Origin: PZPK01 sp965230795
Lineage (GTDB): Bacteria; Pseudomonadota; Gammaproteobacteria; Pseudomonadales; Oleiphilaceae
Direction of reading: 5' to 3'
Length of the DNA stretch: 64,000 nucleotides
NCBI GenBank assembly: GCA_965230795.1
Contig: OZ246020.1
Coordinates: 2,666,001-2,730,000, forward strand
Positions 34,832 through 43,380 of this stretch are shown here, piece by piece. Numbering within the stretch: position 1 is the first letter of the stretch; each line of letters starts with the position of its first letter. The notes under the pieces are model-generated. The model was not told the DNA's origin. It saw only the letters and a list, made by a program, of their open reading frames with translations, and did not search any database. Made by a program: the position numbers and the translations under genes.

Positions 34832-34963
34832 TTTAGTTCTCTCGTTAAAAGAATTTCACTTACATCACGAATACACAGAACAAAAGGTAGCAAATTATTA
34901 AGTTGCCCAGACTTTCATCCGTTAATCTTCTTCACTTGCTCAATAAACTCGTCATCAAATACA

Positions 34964-36394
34964 TCACCGCTCCCCCAAACTTTCTTGCTTGTAGCGCAAT
35001 AGCGGCGATAGAAAATACTCTATCAATCGCCGTGTGCCGGTTTTCACCTCTGTCGTCACCGACATACCCGGTGACAGCTTCACCATGCGCTCCCCTACTT
35101 GCAGTTCGTCTTTGTCGAGCTGAATGCGGGCACTGTATACGAGACCGAGATGTTCATCCTGTATGGCGTCATCGGAGATGGTGAGTATGGTGCCGTCGAT
35201 AAAACCGTATTTGGTGAAGTTGAAGGTATCGACTTTTACCTCTGCTTGCTGGCCTTCTTCCACAAAACCAATGTCCTTGTTCAGGATCATCGCTTCCACC
35301 TGTAGTTCCGCATTTTCGGGAACGATGACCATCAGGGCTTGTGCCGGGGTCACCACACCGCCAACGGTATGCACGGCGAGCTGTTGCACCTGACCGTTGA
35401 TGGGTGCCTGCAGTTGCGTATGCCGGAGGCGATCGGCTGTTTTGATACGCTCCTGATCCAGCCCATGAATGCGAAGGCGGGTTTCCTGTTGCTGGCTGAG
35501 AAGCTGTTTACGTTGTTCCGAGATCAAGGTGTCCCTCTGATTGTTAATGGCTTCGATGGAAGCGCTGAGTTGCTCGGCTCTGGCCTTCTGTACTTCCAGA
35601 TCCTGCTCTTCCTCAATCAGTTCCTGCTTCAACTCCAGAAAAGGGAGTTTGGAGCCATAGGACTTCTTGTGCAGCGTTTCCAACGCGTCCACCCGTTCTT
35701 TGAGTACAGGAATGACACGTTCTTTTTTGCGCATTTCAGCAGCGACCATGGCCTTTTCTGCTTCCAGTTTATCTGCTTCATGTTGCAAAGCCATGAGACG
35801 GGAAGCCAGTTCGCCAATTTCCTGAGTGAGCAGATGTTGCTGAGAAAGCGGTAGCAGTGAATCAGAAACCGAATGAGAAACAAAGGGGTCAGAGTCTTCG
35901 ACTCTGACCCCTTTGTTTCTGCCCTTTTTGTTGTTTTTGCTCTCTTCATGATTTTGAACGATCCAGCGCTCAAACATCTGGAGTCGCTGCATATTTGCCT
36001 TCGACTCTGAAAGTTCGTTGTCCAGTCGATTCAGGTCAGCTGCAACGCTGTCACTTTCCAGGGTAATGAGCGGATCGCCCGTTTTAACCCGTTGGCCTTC
36101 CTTCACGTGAATCGCTTTGATTTTGCCCGCTTCCAAAGGCTGAATCTGCTTGCTGTAGTCACTGGGAATAATCTTGCCCTGTGCCACGGCGACAATATCT
36201 ACCTTGCCGAAACAGGCCCACAAGACGGCGATGGAAAACAGCAACACAATCGCCCAGATAATCATGCGCCCGGCTTTGGATGAGGGCGTCTGCTCGATTT
36301 CGATGGCGGCCGGCAGAAACTCATACAACGCATGATCATTCGCAGCGCGCTTACTACCATTCTTTTGGGGTGTAATTTTCGCTAAAGCGCTCAT
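34964..36394 (-). CDS. HlyD family type I secretion membrane-fusion (adaptor) protein
   Basis: This 476-residue periplasmic adaptor links an ABC exporter to a TolC-type outer membrane channel. It has an N-terminal membrane helix (MIIWAIVLLFSIAVLWACFG, ~44-63), a lipoyl half-motif (IQPLEAGKIKAIHVKEGQRVKTGDPLITLES), a long alpha-hairpin (~115-310), the second half (LQAPINGQVQQLAVHTVGGVV) and a C-terminal beta barrel. Residues 159-173 are exactly encoded by a perfect 45-base palindrome. Its ATG overlaps the stop of the exporter gene (ATGA), so the two are co-translated. Confidence 0.92.
   Translation of the reverse strand: MSALAKITPQKNGSKRAANDHALYEFLPAAIEIEQTPSSKAGRMIIWAIVLLFSIAVLWACFGKVDIVAVAQGKIIPSDYSKQIQPLEAGKIKAIHVKEGQRVKTGDPLITLESDSVAADLNRLDNELSESKANMQRLQMFERWIVQNHEESKNNKKGRNKGVRVEDSDPFVSHSVSDSLLPLSQQHLLTQEIGELASRLMALQHEADKLEAEKAMVAAEMRKKERVIPVLKERVDALETLHKKSYGSKLPFLELKQELIEEEQDLEVQKARAEQLSASIEAINNQRDTLISEQRKQLLSQQQETRLRIHGLDQERIKTADRLRHTQLQAPINGQVQQLAVHTVGGVVTPAQALMVIVPENAELQVEAMILNKDIGFVEEGQQAEVKVDTFNFTKYGFIDGTILTISDDAIQDEHLGLVYSARIQLDKDELQVGERMVKLSPGMSVTTEVKTGTRRLIEYFLSPLLRYKQESLGER
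35876..35920. repeat. Perfect 45-base palindrome inside the HlyD coding sequence
   Basis: Two exact 21-base arms (35876-35896 and 35900-35920) surround the loop TTC. The arms carry AAAGGGGTCAGAGTC. The unit spans exactly 15 codons in frame (residues 159-173) and contains no stop. It looks like a REP-type palindromic element inserted in frame, with the AAAGGGG core also found in the transposase-flanking repeat 1.4 kb away. Confidence 0.9.
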
Positions 36395-38760
36395 GCCTCA
36401 CCCTCCGCTTTGCGATTGGTGTTGGGGGCGGTAGATTTTCTTTGATCGGGACGGAAGGTCACCGAGTACTTGGGTGATTCTTCGGTTTGAGATCCGTGTG
36501 TTGTCTTCGTTGGCGGCGTGGCCGTTTTGTTAGATTTAACATCTGACTGCGCTGGGTTTTCTTTGACTTCCCGAATCGTGGGCACATGACTTTGATGACT
36601 GTGCAGCTTGGCGTAGTAGCCATTCTCTTCAATCAGCTCATCATGTCTGCCGCTTTCCACCAGTCGGCCCTGATCTATCACAATAATGCGGTCGGCCATG
36701 CGTACCGTAGAGAGTCGGTGGGCAATGATAAACACCGTGCGCCCCTGACAGATGCGGCGCATATTGTCCTGAATGATGCGTTCACTTTCGTAATCCAGCG
36801 CCGAAGTGGCCTCATCAAATATTAGAATTCGGGGATTGGTAATCAGCGCCCGGGCGATGGCAATGCGCTGCTTCTGGCCACCCGAGAGTGACGCGCCCTG
36901 TTCGCCTACCACCGTGTCATAGCCTTCCGGCAGTTCCAGAATAAAGTCATGGGCACCGGACAGCTTCGCTGCCGCCATCACCTGCTCAATGGGCAGGCTA
37001 GGATCTGATAGGGCGATATTGTCTTTCACCGAACGGTTAAAGAGGACATTTTCCTGCAAGACCACGCCCACCTGCCGACGCAGCCAGGCGGTGTCCACCT
37101 GCGCGAGATCCACCCCGTCGACCAAGACACGCCCGCCCTCGGGCACATACAAGCGTTGAACCAGTTTGGTCAGGGTACTTTTACCGGAACCGGAACGCCC
37201 GACAATGCCAAGCACTTCCCCGGCATTCACCGTCAGCGACAAATCTTTCAGCACTTCGGGACGATCCGGCTGATAGCGGAAACTGACATGATCAAAACTC
37301 ACCTGCCCCTTCAGGGCGGGCAAAGTCGTGCGATTGGGATTATGGCCGGGCTCTGCGGGCGTATTGAGAATATCTCCCAAACGTTCGATGGAAATACCTG
37401 CCTGTTGGAAATCCTGCCACAATTGCACCAGTTTCAGAATCGGCGCACTGACTCTGCTGGCGATCATGTTGAAGGCGATCAACTGCCCCACACTCATGTC
37501 ACCACCGATCACCAGTGTGGCACCCACCCAGAGGATCAATACCGTCACCACCTTGTTGACGAGCCCCGCCGACTGATTGGCGATATTGCCGAGGTTCGTC
37601 GCCTTAAAAGAAGCAGACACATAACCGGCAAGCTGTTCCTCCCAGCGCCGTTGCATCTGCGGTTCCACGGCCATGGATTTCAAGGTTTCCGCTCCAGAAA
37701 TGGACTCCACCAGAAAAGCCTGATTTTCTGCACCACGCTTGAACTTCTCGTTGAGTCGATTGCGCAGGATGGGCGTAATGTAAGCCGACAAGGCGATATA
37801 AAATGGCAGGGAACCCAACACGATCCAGGTCAGGGTCGGACTGTAGAAATACATGACCGCAAAGAAGATCACGGTAAAGCCCAAGTCGATGACCAGCGTC
37901 AGGGCGGAGCTGGTAATAAATTCGCGAATGGTATCCAGCTCCCGCACCCGCGCTACCGTATTGCCCACCTGACGGGCGTGGAAAAAGCTGATCGGCAGGT
38001 GAATCAGATGCCGAAAGAGCTGTGCACCCAGCGTCACATCCACGCGATTGGTGGTATGGGAGAAGACATAGTTACGCAAGCCGTTCAGCAGTACATCAAA
38101 AATAGAGACCACCACCAGACCAAAGCACAGCACATCGAGCGTGGTTAAGCCCTGATGCACCAGCACCTTGTCGATCACCACCTGAAAGAAGAGCGGCGTG
38201 ATCAAGGCAAAGAGCTGAATAAAGAACGAGGCGATCAGCACCTGCCCCAGAATGCGCTTGTACTTGAGAATCGCCGGAATAAACCAGGACAGATCAAACT
38301 TGCCTGACAGTCCCGGCAACACCGAGCGTTTGGTGATCAGCACCAGCTCTCCGGACCACATGCTCTGAAAGGCTTCCATATCCAACACCTCCGGACCTTT
38401 GGCGCCGGGACGCTGAATTAGAACTTGCATGCCTTTGTCTGACGTTTCGTCTGAGGCAGATGGCTCCGCCTCAATCAGCCTGGCGAGCACAAAATACTCA
38501 CCGTCCTGATCACGGGCTATCGCAGGCAATGTCAGTGTAGATAGGCGCTCAATACTGTCTGGCGAAACTGATAATGCACGGGCCTTGAGTTTGAGATGTC
38601 TTGCCGCACGCACCAAATCCCCGGAATCGAAGGGGCGATCATGGGAGGAAAACTGATGAGCGATTTGCTGAGGGTCTGCCGCCACCTGATGGAAGCGGGC
38701 GAGCATCACGAGGGAGTGTAAAGCGCTATCGTCTACACACGTGGACTGAGTATCCTGCAT
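36391..38760 (-). CDS. Type I secretion system ABC permease/ATPase with peptidase-like N-terminal domain
   Basis: This exporter of about 789 residues has three parts. The N terminus is a C39-like domain without the catalytic Cys (DDSALHSLVMLARFHQVAADP), as in HlyB. It is followed by a six-helix membrane domain and a nucleotide-binding domain with Walker A GIVGRSGSGKSTLTKL, signature LSGGQKQRIAIARAL and Walker B ILIFDEATSALD. The C-terminal ~80 residues are a charged extension. AAGGA lies 8 bases before the ATG at 38760; the in-frame ATG at 38793 is the alternative. No secreted substrate or TolC gene lies in the window. Confidence 0.92.
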   Translation of the reverse strand: MQDTQSTCVDDSALHSLVMLARFHQVAADPQQIAHQFSSHDRPFDSGDLVRAARHLKLKARALSVSPDSIERLSTLTLPAIARDQDGEYFVLARLIEAEPSASDETSDKGMQVLIQRPGAKGPEVLDMEAFQSMWSGELVLITKRSVLPGLSGKFDLSWFIPAILKYKRILGQVLIASFFIQLFALITPLFFQVVIDKVLVHQGLTTLDVLCFGLVVVSIFDVLLNGLRNYVFSHTTNRVDVTLGAQLFRHLIHLPISFFHARQVGNTVARVRELDTIREFITSSALTLVIDLGFTVIFFAVMYFYSPTLTWIVLGSLPFYIALSAYITPILRNRLNEKFKRGAENQAFLVESISGAETLKSMAVEPQMQRRWEEQLAGYVSASFKATNLGNIANQSAGLVNKVVTVLILWVGATLVIGGDMSVGQLIAFNMIASRVSAPILKLVQLWQDFQQAGISIERLGDILNTPAEPGHNPNRTTLPALKGQVSFDHVSFRYQPDRPEVLKDLSLTVNAGEVLGIVGRSGSGKSTLTKLVQRLYVPEGGRVLVDGVDLAQVDTAWLRRQVGVVLQENVLFNRSVKDNIALSDPSLPIEQVMAAAKLSGAHDFILELPEGYDTVVGEQGASLSGGQKQRIAIARALITNPRILIFDEATSALDYESERIIQDNMRRICQGRTVFIIAHRLSTVRMADRIIVIDQGRLVESGRHDELIEENGYYAKLHSHQSHVPTIREVKENPAQSDVKSNKTATPPTKTTHGSQTEESPKYSVTFRPDQRKSTAPNTNRKAEGEA

Positions 38761-39102
38761 GAGCAATTCCTTTGCCTGACTATTGAGATTCATGTCTTTC
38801 TAAATCAACGACAACATCGCGTCCTGCGATGATTTCCATATCAATTGGATTAAGAGCCTATAACGAGCGCAGCTCGCTGGCGACCCTTAAGAACGAAAAG
38901 CGTGGACCAATCCACAGCAATATTCTGCTCAGATATAAGATCCGGAGCATTTTACAAGCGTTCACGAGACAGCCTGCGCCAAGTCACATTTTTGGACTAG
39001 ATTCGTTGATTATGCAGCAAGATGAACAGACTATTCCATGTAAGAACAAATGCTCTTCATTTGTATGCCAATAAAAACAACTCATACAAAAGGATGAAAA
39101 CC
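38761..39102. other. Intergenic region between exporter and methyltransferase genes
   Basis: About 340 bases, divergent. It contains an AGAAAG-ATG alternative start for the exporter and the AAAAGG ribosome site of the methyltransferase. I see no RNA gene, hairpin or repeat. Confidence 0.4.
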
Positions 39103-39756
39103 ATGCCAACACGACTGCATATTGGCGGGCAAGTTAAAGCCGAAGGCTGGGAAGTCGTCAACGCACTCGAAGCCGACTACGTTGACCATCAGTGTAATGC
39201 CAATGATCTCTCCCGGTTTGATACGGAATCGGTGACCGAGATTTATGCCTCACATATTCTTGAGCATTTCGATTACAACGGCGAAATCCAGCACACGCTG
39301 AAGGAATGGAATCGGGTGCTGTGTGACGGTGGCCGCATGTATATCAGTGTTCCGGATATGGACATTTTGGCCAGCCTTTTCCTTGCCAAGGATAAGCTCA
39401 GCTTGCAGGATCGCTTCTGGGTGATGCGCATGTTGTTTGGGGGGCACATGGACGAATATGACTATCATGTCGCCGGATTGAATCAGGAGATTCTCACCAA
39501 ATTCTTATTGGATGCAGGTTTTTGCAATATCCAGCGGGTGAGAAGCTTTGGCATGTTCAAGGATACTAGCGAAACCTGCTTCAAGGGCGTCCCTATCAGC
39601 CTCAATCTGATTGCCGAGAAGAACAAGGCTGCGATACCGATGACACCGCCCCCTAAACAGAGCATCGGCAGAAACGACCCCTGCCCTTGTGGCAGCGGCA
39701 GAAAGTTCAAGAAATGCCACGGCCTCGCTGTAGATAAGCAAGCTTCTGGAAAATAA
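39103..39756 (+). CDS. SAM-dependent methyltransferase with C-terminal SEC-C zinc motif
   Basis: This protein of about 217 residues has a methyltransferase-like fold: RLHIGGQVKAEGWEVVN in place of the usual GCG loop, YASHILEHFDYN, NRVLCDGGRMYISVPDMD. It ends with a SEC-C zinc-binding motif, NDPCPCGSGRKFKKCHG, as found at the tail of SecA. The SAM loop has IGG instead of CG, so activity may be weak. The ATG at 39103 has AGGA 8 bases before; 39094 is possible. Related to the methyltransferase at 23042. Confidence 0.8.
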   Translation: MPTRLHIGGQVKAEGWEVVNALEADYVDHQCNANDLSRFDTESVTEIYASHILEHFDYNGEIQHTLKEWNRVLCDGGRMYISVPDMDILASLFLAKDKLSLQDRFWVMRMLFGGHMDEYDYHVAGLNQEILTKFLLDAGFCNIQRVRSFGMFKDTSETCFKGVPISLNLIAEKNKAAIPMTPPPKQSIGRNDPCPCGSGRKFKKCHGLAVDKQASGK

Positions 39757-39775
39757 CGATGGCAGACTAGAGGGA

Positions 39776-41506
39776 CTAGCTAAGCCTCACGCGATACACT
39801 TCCTGCAACGAGGTTTGTTGTTGTCTTGCGACATTCAGTGCGTTTTCTGTCAATGGCACCATACCACCTTTAAGAGCTGCCCTCTCAATATCCAGCGCGC
39901 TGGCTCCCGGCTGGATTAGCTCGCGAATTTCAGGGTTCACCTCCAGTAACTCATACACCGCGACCCGCCCCGCATGACCCGTTCCATGGCAGCGGTCGCA
40001 GCCTTCTCCCTTGTAGAACACTTCCTCTTCATCGACACCCAGCTCATGCCGCATCACCTCAGTGACCTCCTCCTCGATCAGACAATACTGACAGTTCTTT
40101 TTCACCAAACGCTGAGCCAACACGGCCAGCAAGGTTGAATTGAGCAGGTAAGGCAGAATGCCGATTTCCAGCAAACGTGTAATGGTGGCAGCCGCACTGT
40201 TGGTGTGGAGTGTCGATAACACAAGGTGGCCCGTCAAGGAGCTCTCCACTGCAATTTTTGCCGTTTCCTCATCCCGTATCTCACCAATCATAATGGCATC
40301 GGGATCATGGCGTAGAATATTACGAAGCGCCTTGGCGAAGGTGTAACCGATGTGAGCATTGACCTGAATCTGCAGAATATCATCCACATGGTATTCCACC
40401 GGATCCTCAACCGTTATGATATTAATTTCGCGCTCTTTGATGGATTGCAGGGCCGCATACAAGGTCGTGGATTTGCCCGAACCGGTCGGCCCGGTCACCA
40501 GAATCAGGCCACTGTTTCGATTCACCAAACGGGTAAAACGAGCGGCGTCGTCTTCAGTAAAACCGATATCCTCTATCGTTTTAAGGCTGGTAGAGGTATC
40601 CAAAATCCGCAGAACCACACTTTCACCATGAATGGTCGGCATAATGGAAATACGCAGATCTATCATATTGTCTTTGTTTGTGACCTTGGATCGGCCATCC
40701 TGAGGCACGCGGTGTTCGGCGATATTCATCCCACCAATAATCTTGATGCGCGCCACCATGGCCGGCAGCAGTTTTTTATCAACAGTACGAATCTTAAGCA
40801 GACTGCCATCCACCCGAAACAGAATATCCACTTCATGTTCTTTGGGACGGATATGAATATCCGACGCGCGTCGATTGATCGCATCGACAATCAGGTTATG
40901 AATCATCTTGACCGTGGGACGGTCAGTTGCCAGTTTGCGGGCCTGCTGCTCTTCCCAGTTCGTCAACTTACTGGTGATCGGCAGTTCCTTCAGCACTTCT
41001 TCGGCATCAGACGTGCCATAATGCTGAGAGACGGCAAAATCGATATCCTCGGCTGAACTCAATACAGGTTCAATCACATTGCCGGACAGGAAGTGCAACA
41101 TGTTTACCGTGTCCGTGTCCGTTGGATCCTCCATCGCCACAACCAGACGATCCTTGTGCATCATTAGCGGTATCAAGGCATGGGACCGCGCAAATTCTGC
41201 AGGGACATGCTTCAGCGTATCGGTCTGGATATCGAAATCTGACAACTGCACAAACGGCAATTCAAGGCAACAGGACAAGGCATTTCGAATCTGGTGATCC
41301 GTTGCAAAACCGAGCCGACTGATAATCTTGCCCAAACGTTCGGTTTTACCCCCCTTTGCCTGTTCTTCCATCGCCTCCTTTAGCTGAGTGGAAGTCAGAA
41401 TACCTGCCTGAAACAGAATCTGGCCGAGATGGCGACGCTCAAAGGTACGGGTGGTTTCAAGGGCTTGGGAGAGTTGGGTACGGCTGGTGATCACTGCAGG
41501 TTCCAT
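39776..41506 (-). CDS. GspE/PilB/MshE family secretion or pilus assembly ATPase (orphan)
   Basis: This 576-residue ATPase has an N-terminal MshEN-type domain (~25-165, LGQILFQAGILTSTQLKEAM and LGFATDHQIRNAL) and a T2SSE ATPase domain. It shows Walker A LVTGPTGSGKSTTLYA, the Asp box VEDPVEYHVD, Walker B DAIMIGEIRDEETA and HLVLSTLHTNSA. A tetracysteine zinc module is present (CQYC...CDRCHGTGHAGR). MshEN domains can bind c-di-GMP. The true start is ATG 41506. No pilin or GspF partner adjoins; a GspF-like gene is at 18223. Confidence 0.9.
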   Translation of the reverse strand: MEPAVITSRTQLSQALETTRTFERRHLGQILFQAGILTSTQLKEAMEEQAKGGKTERLGKIISRLGFATDHQIRNALSCCLELPFVQLSDFDIQTDTLKHVPAEFARSHALIPLMMHKDRLVVAMEDPTDTDTVNMLHFLSGNVIEPVLSSAEDIDFAVSQHYGTSDAEEVLKELPITSKLTNWEEQQARKLATDRPTVKMIHNLIVDAINRRASDIHIRPKEHEVDILFRVDGSLLKIRTVDKKLLPAMVARIKIIGGMNIAEHRVPQDGRSKVTNKDNMIDLRISIMPTIHGESVVLRILDTSTSLKTIEDIGFTEDDAARFTRLVNRNSGLILVTGPTGSGKSTTLYAALQSIKEREINIITVEDPVEYHVDDILQIQVNAHIGYTFAKALRNILRHDPDAIMIGEIRDEETAKIAVESSLTGHLVLSTLHTNSAAATITRLLEIGILPYLLNSTLLAVLAQRLVKKNCQYCLIEEEVTEVMRHELGVDEEEVFYKGEGCDRCHGTGHAGRVAVYELLEVNPEIRELIQPGASALDIERAALKGGMVPLTENALNVARQQQTSLQEVYRVRLS

Positions 41507-41735
41507 CAATTTCGGTTTACCTCAGTATTGTAGGCCATACCCGCCAGATCGCTATGAATTCCGTTTTCAGTTTGACGAGCATCAACTATGAACAAGTGTC
41601 AGGTATATTTACAGTACTTGAATGCCAGTTCATTTATACAAAACCTTAAGTTAATTACCTGAAACAAAAAAAATATTTATGGAATACATATTGCTTAAAG
41701 GTCGTTGCATCATCTGAATGTACACTGTTTAACAA
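41507..41735. other. AT-rich upstream region of the PEP-CTERM gene
   Basis: About 230 AT-rich bases that probably hold the promoter for the riboswitch RNA. I cannot fix a unique -35/-10 pair. No gene is seen. Confidence 0.4.
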
Positions 41736-41822
41736 TAACTTGCCAAACCAACCGTGAGGATGGGACGGAAAACCACGGGCCTTCATACTGGAACTCCATA
41801 AAAAAAGGTGGCCGGGTTGCAA
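41736..41822 (+). ncRNA. Probable cyclic-di-GMP-I (GEMM) riboswitch
   Basis: This leader has the GEMM-I landmarks in order: CAAACC (41744-41749), a GNRA tetraloop GTGA (41754-41757), GGGACGGAAAACC (41762-41774, canonical GGGACGCAAAGCC), ACGGGCC, an A-rich P3 loop with pairing GGCCTT/AAGG, and the 3' box GGTGGCCGGGTTGC (41807-41820, canonical GGTAGCCGGGTTGC). TTGC/GCAA can close P1. It ends about 10 bases before the ribosome site of a PEP-CTERM gene. No T-run follows, so control is probably translational. Two positions in the central box and the P1 side deviate from consensus. Confidence 0.7.
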
Positions 41823-41845
41823 CAATACACAGAAGGAATGAAACG

Positions 41846-42427
41846 ATGAAAAAAACTATGACAAGTGTGGTTCTTGCGTTCAGCCTTGCAGGTGCAGCGA
41901 ATGCAGGAATTATCGATTTCGACTTTACCGGAGGAAGTGGGCAAGCGGCTTTCTATGACTTTACCGTTGACGGGATTACAACCACGGCAACCGCCACATA
42001 CAACGGTTTTAGCAATTCGGCAGACGTAACAAGGTCTGGCTCAGGCATTGGGGTAAACAACAGTTGGTTGGACAGTGACCAGATCGATGGTAGTGGCCGT
42101 GAAGATTATTTGACCTTGTCTTTTAGCAATGAAGTCGAACTCCTGGGTTTCACTTTCGGACATTCAGACTGGAATGATGAATTCGACCTGTATGTGGACG
42201 GCAGTGCCGCAGGATATAACTTTGACACCGACGACGGTTTGGCTGCTTTCTCTCCGAGTACTTTCCTAGGTAGTGCGTTCACCGTACGAGCGAATGGCGG
42301 CAATGATAACTTTGTAATTAGCAGCATGCGTATCAGTGTTGCAGACGTCCCAGAGCCTGGCACTCTGGCCCTTCTTGGCCTCGGTCTGGCTGGTCTGGGT
42401 CTGTCTCGTCGTCGCCAACAAGCCTGA
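41846..42427 (+). CDS. PEP-CTERM sorting-signal surface/exported protein
   Basis: This 193-residue exported protein has a signal peptide (MKKTMTSVVLAFSLAGAANA), a beta-rich Asp/Ser/Gly core (~21-165) with no known enzyme motif, and the C-terminal PEP-CTERM signal VPEPGTLALLGLGLAGLG followed by SRRRQQA. Such proteins are processed by an exosortase and often belong to biofilm matrix; no exosortase gene is in the window. AGAAGGAATG precedes the ATG, just after the putative c-di-GMP riboswitch. A strong terminator follows the stop. Confidence 0.9.
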   Translation: MKKTMTSVVLAFSLAGAANAGIIDFDFTGGSGQAAFYDFTVDGITTTATATYNGFSNSADVTRSGSGIGVNNSWLDSDQIDGSGREDYLTLSFSNEVELLGFTFGHSDWNDEFDLYVDGSAAGYNFDTDDGLAAFSPSTFLGSAFTVRANGGNDNFVISSMRISVADVPEPGTLALLGLGLAGLGLSRRRQQA

Positions 42428-42453
42428 TCAATCCATTTCAGATGCATGCACAC

Positions 42454-42479
42454 AAACGGGACTTCGGTCCCGTTTTTTG
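42454..42479 (+). terminator. Intrinsic terminator after the PEP-CTERM gene
   Basis: ACGGGAC and GTCCCGT pair around the stable tetraloop TTCG and are followed by TTTTTT. It sits between two convergent genes and probably serves both. Confidence 0.9.
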
Positions 42480-42492
42480 TTTCTCTGTCTCT

Positions 42493-43380
42493 TCATTCAA
42501 ATACCGCCAACACCCCTGGATGATCCGAGTGATGAGCCAGGTCGATTTGCCGGACGCTACGACATCGCAATCCGCGAAACAGAATATGATCGATGGTTTT
42601 ATAGGCCAACTCAGAACTGATCTTAACATCGGTACAGGCAGCATATACCGACGTCAGGCGCCCCTCGTTCATCATTGTCTTCAGGCCCGGCGATACCAGC
42701 ACATCATTCAAATCTCCTAAAACCAACACAGCAACGTTAGCCGAAGCTTCATCGTCGGCAAGTCGTGCCAGAGCGCGCAATTGGGCATGGCGTCTGAGTG
42801 ACTTGATTCGCGAATCATTTCGACGGGACAGTACGTGTGCGGTAATGACCGACAGGTACTTATCAGAAAGCCGATAGCGCGCGCCGACAACTTTACTCAG
42901 ACGTTTGGCCTTGTTGAGACCGGGTACTGTCGCGCCCGGAAAACCAAAGTCCTGAATGCTGCCGTCAATCAGGGGTAATCGCGACAGGATCGCCACATCC
43001 TGTCCTGTGGCGGTATCCCGCCCTTCCATGAAAGCGACGGACCACTTGCCCTCCAGATGCCGGACAAGATCCTGTGCCACGGATTCGTTTTCGATTTCGC
43101 TGATGGCCAGGAGATCCACCTGATGCTGATGGATCAGCTGGCGATAAAAGGCAATTTCCTGCTCGTAGTCAGCGGGTAATGGATCGCCTTGGTTATACTT
43201 CTTCCCATCCACGCGGCCGTCGTAAGGAGTCCACAACCATTCCGCATTCAGCGTCATCACCCGCAATTCGGCAACAGCCGAGCTACAGGCAAACAGCCAA
43301 CAACAGATCAGCAGAAAACGGAAATCAGGTTCCCAGCAAATGCCGGCTCTCTTCTGCGAAGCCCATACCGACTTCCGCAT
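42493..43380 (-). CDS. Endonuclease/exonuclease/phosphatase (EEP) family protein, exported
   Basis: This protein of about 295 residues has a signal-like N terminus (FLLICCWLFACSSAVAE) and an EEP domain: RVMTLNAEWLW, DLLAISEIENES with the metal Glu, ITAHVLSRRND, LVLGDLNDVLVSPG and HHSDHPGVLAV with the catalytic His-Asp. It hydrolyses phosphodiesters or phosphomonoesters; being exported, it may act on extracellular DNA or lipids. The start is unsure: ATG 43380 or 43398 both lie inside the 3' end of the preceding antiporter gene, giving a 56-74 base overlap. Confidence 0.85.
   Translation of the reverse strand: MRKSVWASQKRAGICWEPDFRFLLICCWLFACSSAVAELRVMTLNAEWLWTPYDGRVDGKKYNQGDPLPADYEQEIAFYRQLIHQHQVDLLAISEIENESVAQDLVRHLEGKWSVAFMEGRDTATGQDVAILSRLPLIDGSIQDFGFPGATVPGLNKAKRLSKVVGARYRLSDKYLSVITAHVLSRRNDSRIKSLRRHAQLRALARLADDEASANVAVLVLGDLNDVLVSPGLKTMMNEGRLTSVYAACTDVKISSELAYKTIDHILFRGLRCRSVRQIDLAHHSDHPGVLAVFE

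Noticed and set aside
37156..38148. 330-codon open frame on the + strand opposite the ABC exporter
   Set aside because: It lies wholly antisense to a well-conserved ABC transporter domain, is rich in His/Gln/Gly as typical of reverse-strand shadows, and has no family motif.
38829..39074. 81-codon + frame before the SEC-C methyltransferase
   Set aside because: No family likeness, no ribosome site, and it overlaps the leader of the real gene.
40352..41056. 234-codon + strand frame opposite the GspE-like gene
   Set aside because: Antisense to the intact T2SSE ATPase; composition and lack of motifs mark it as a shadow.
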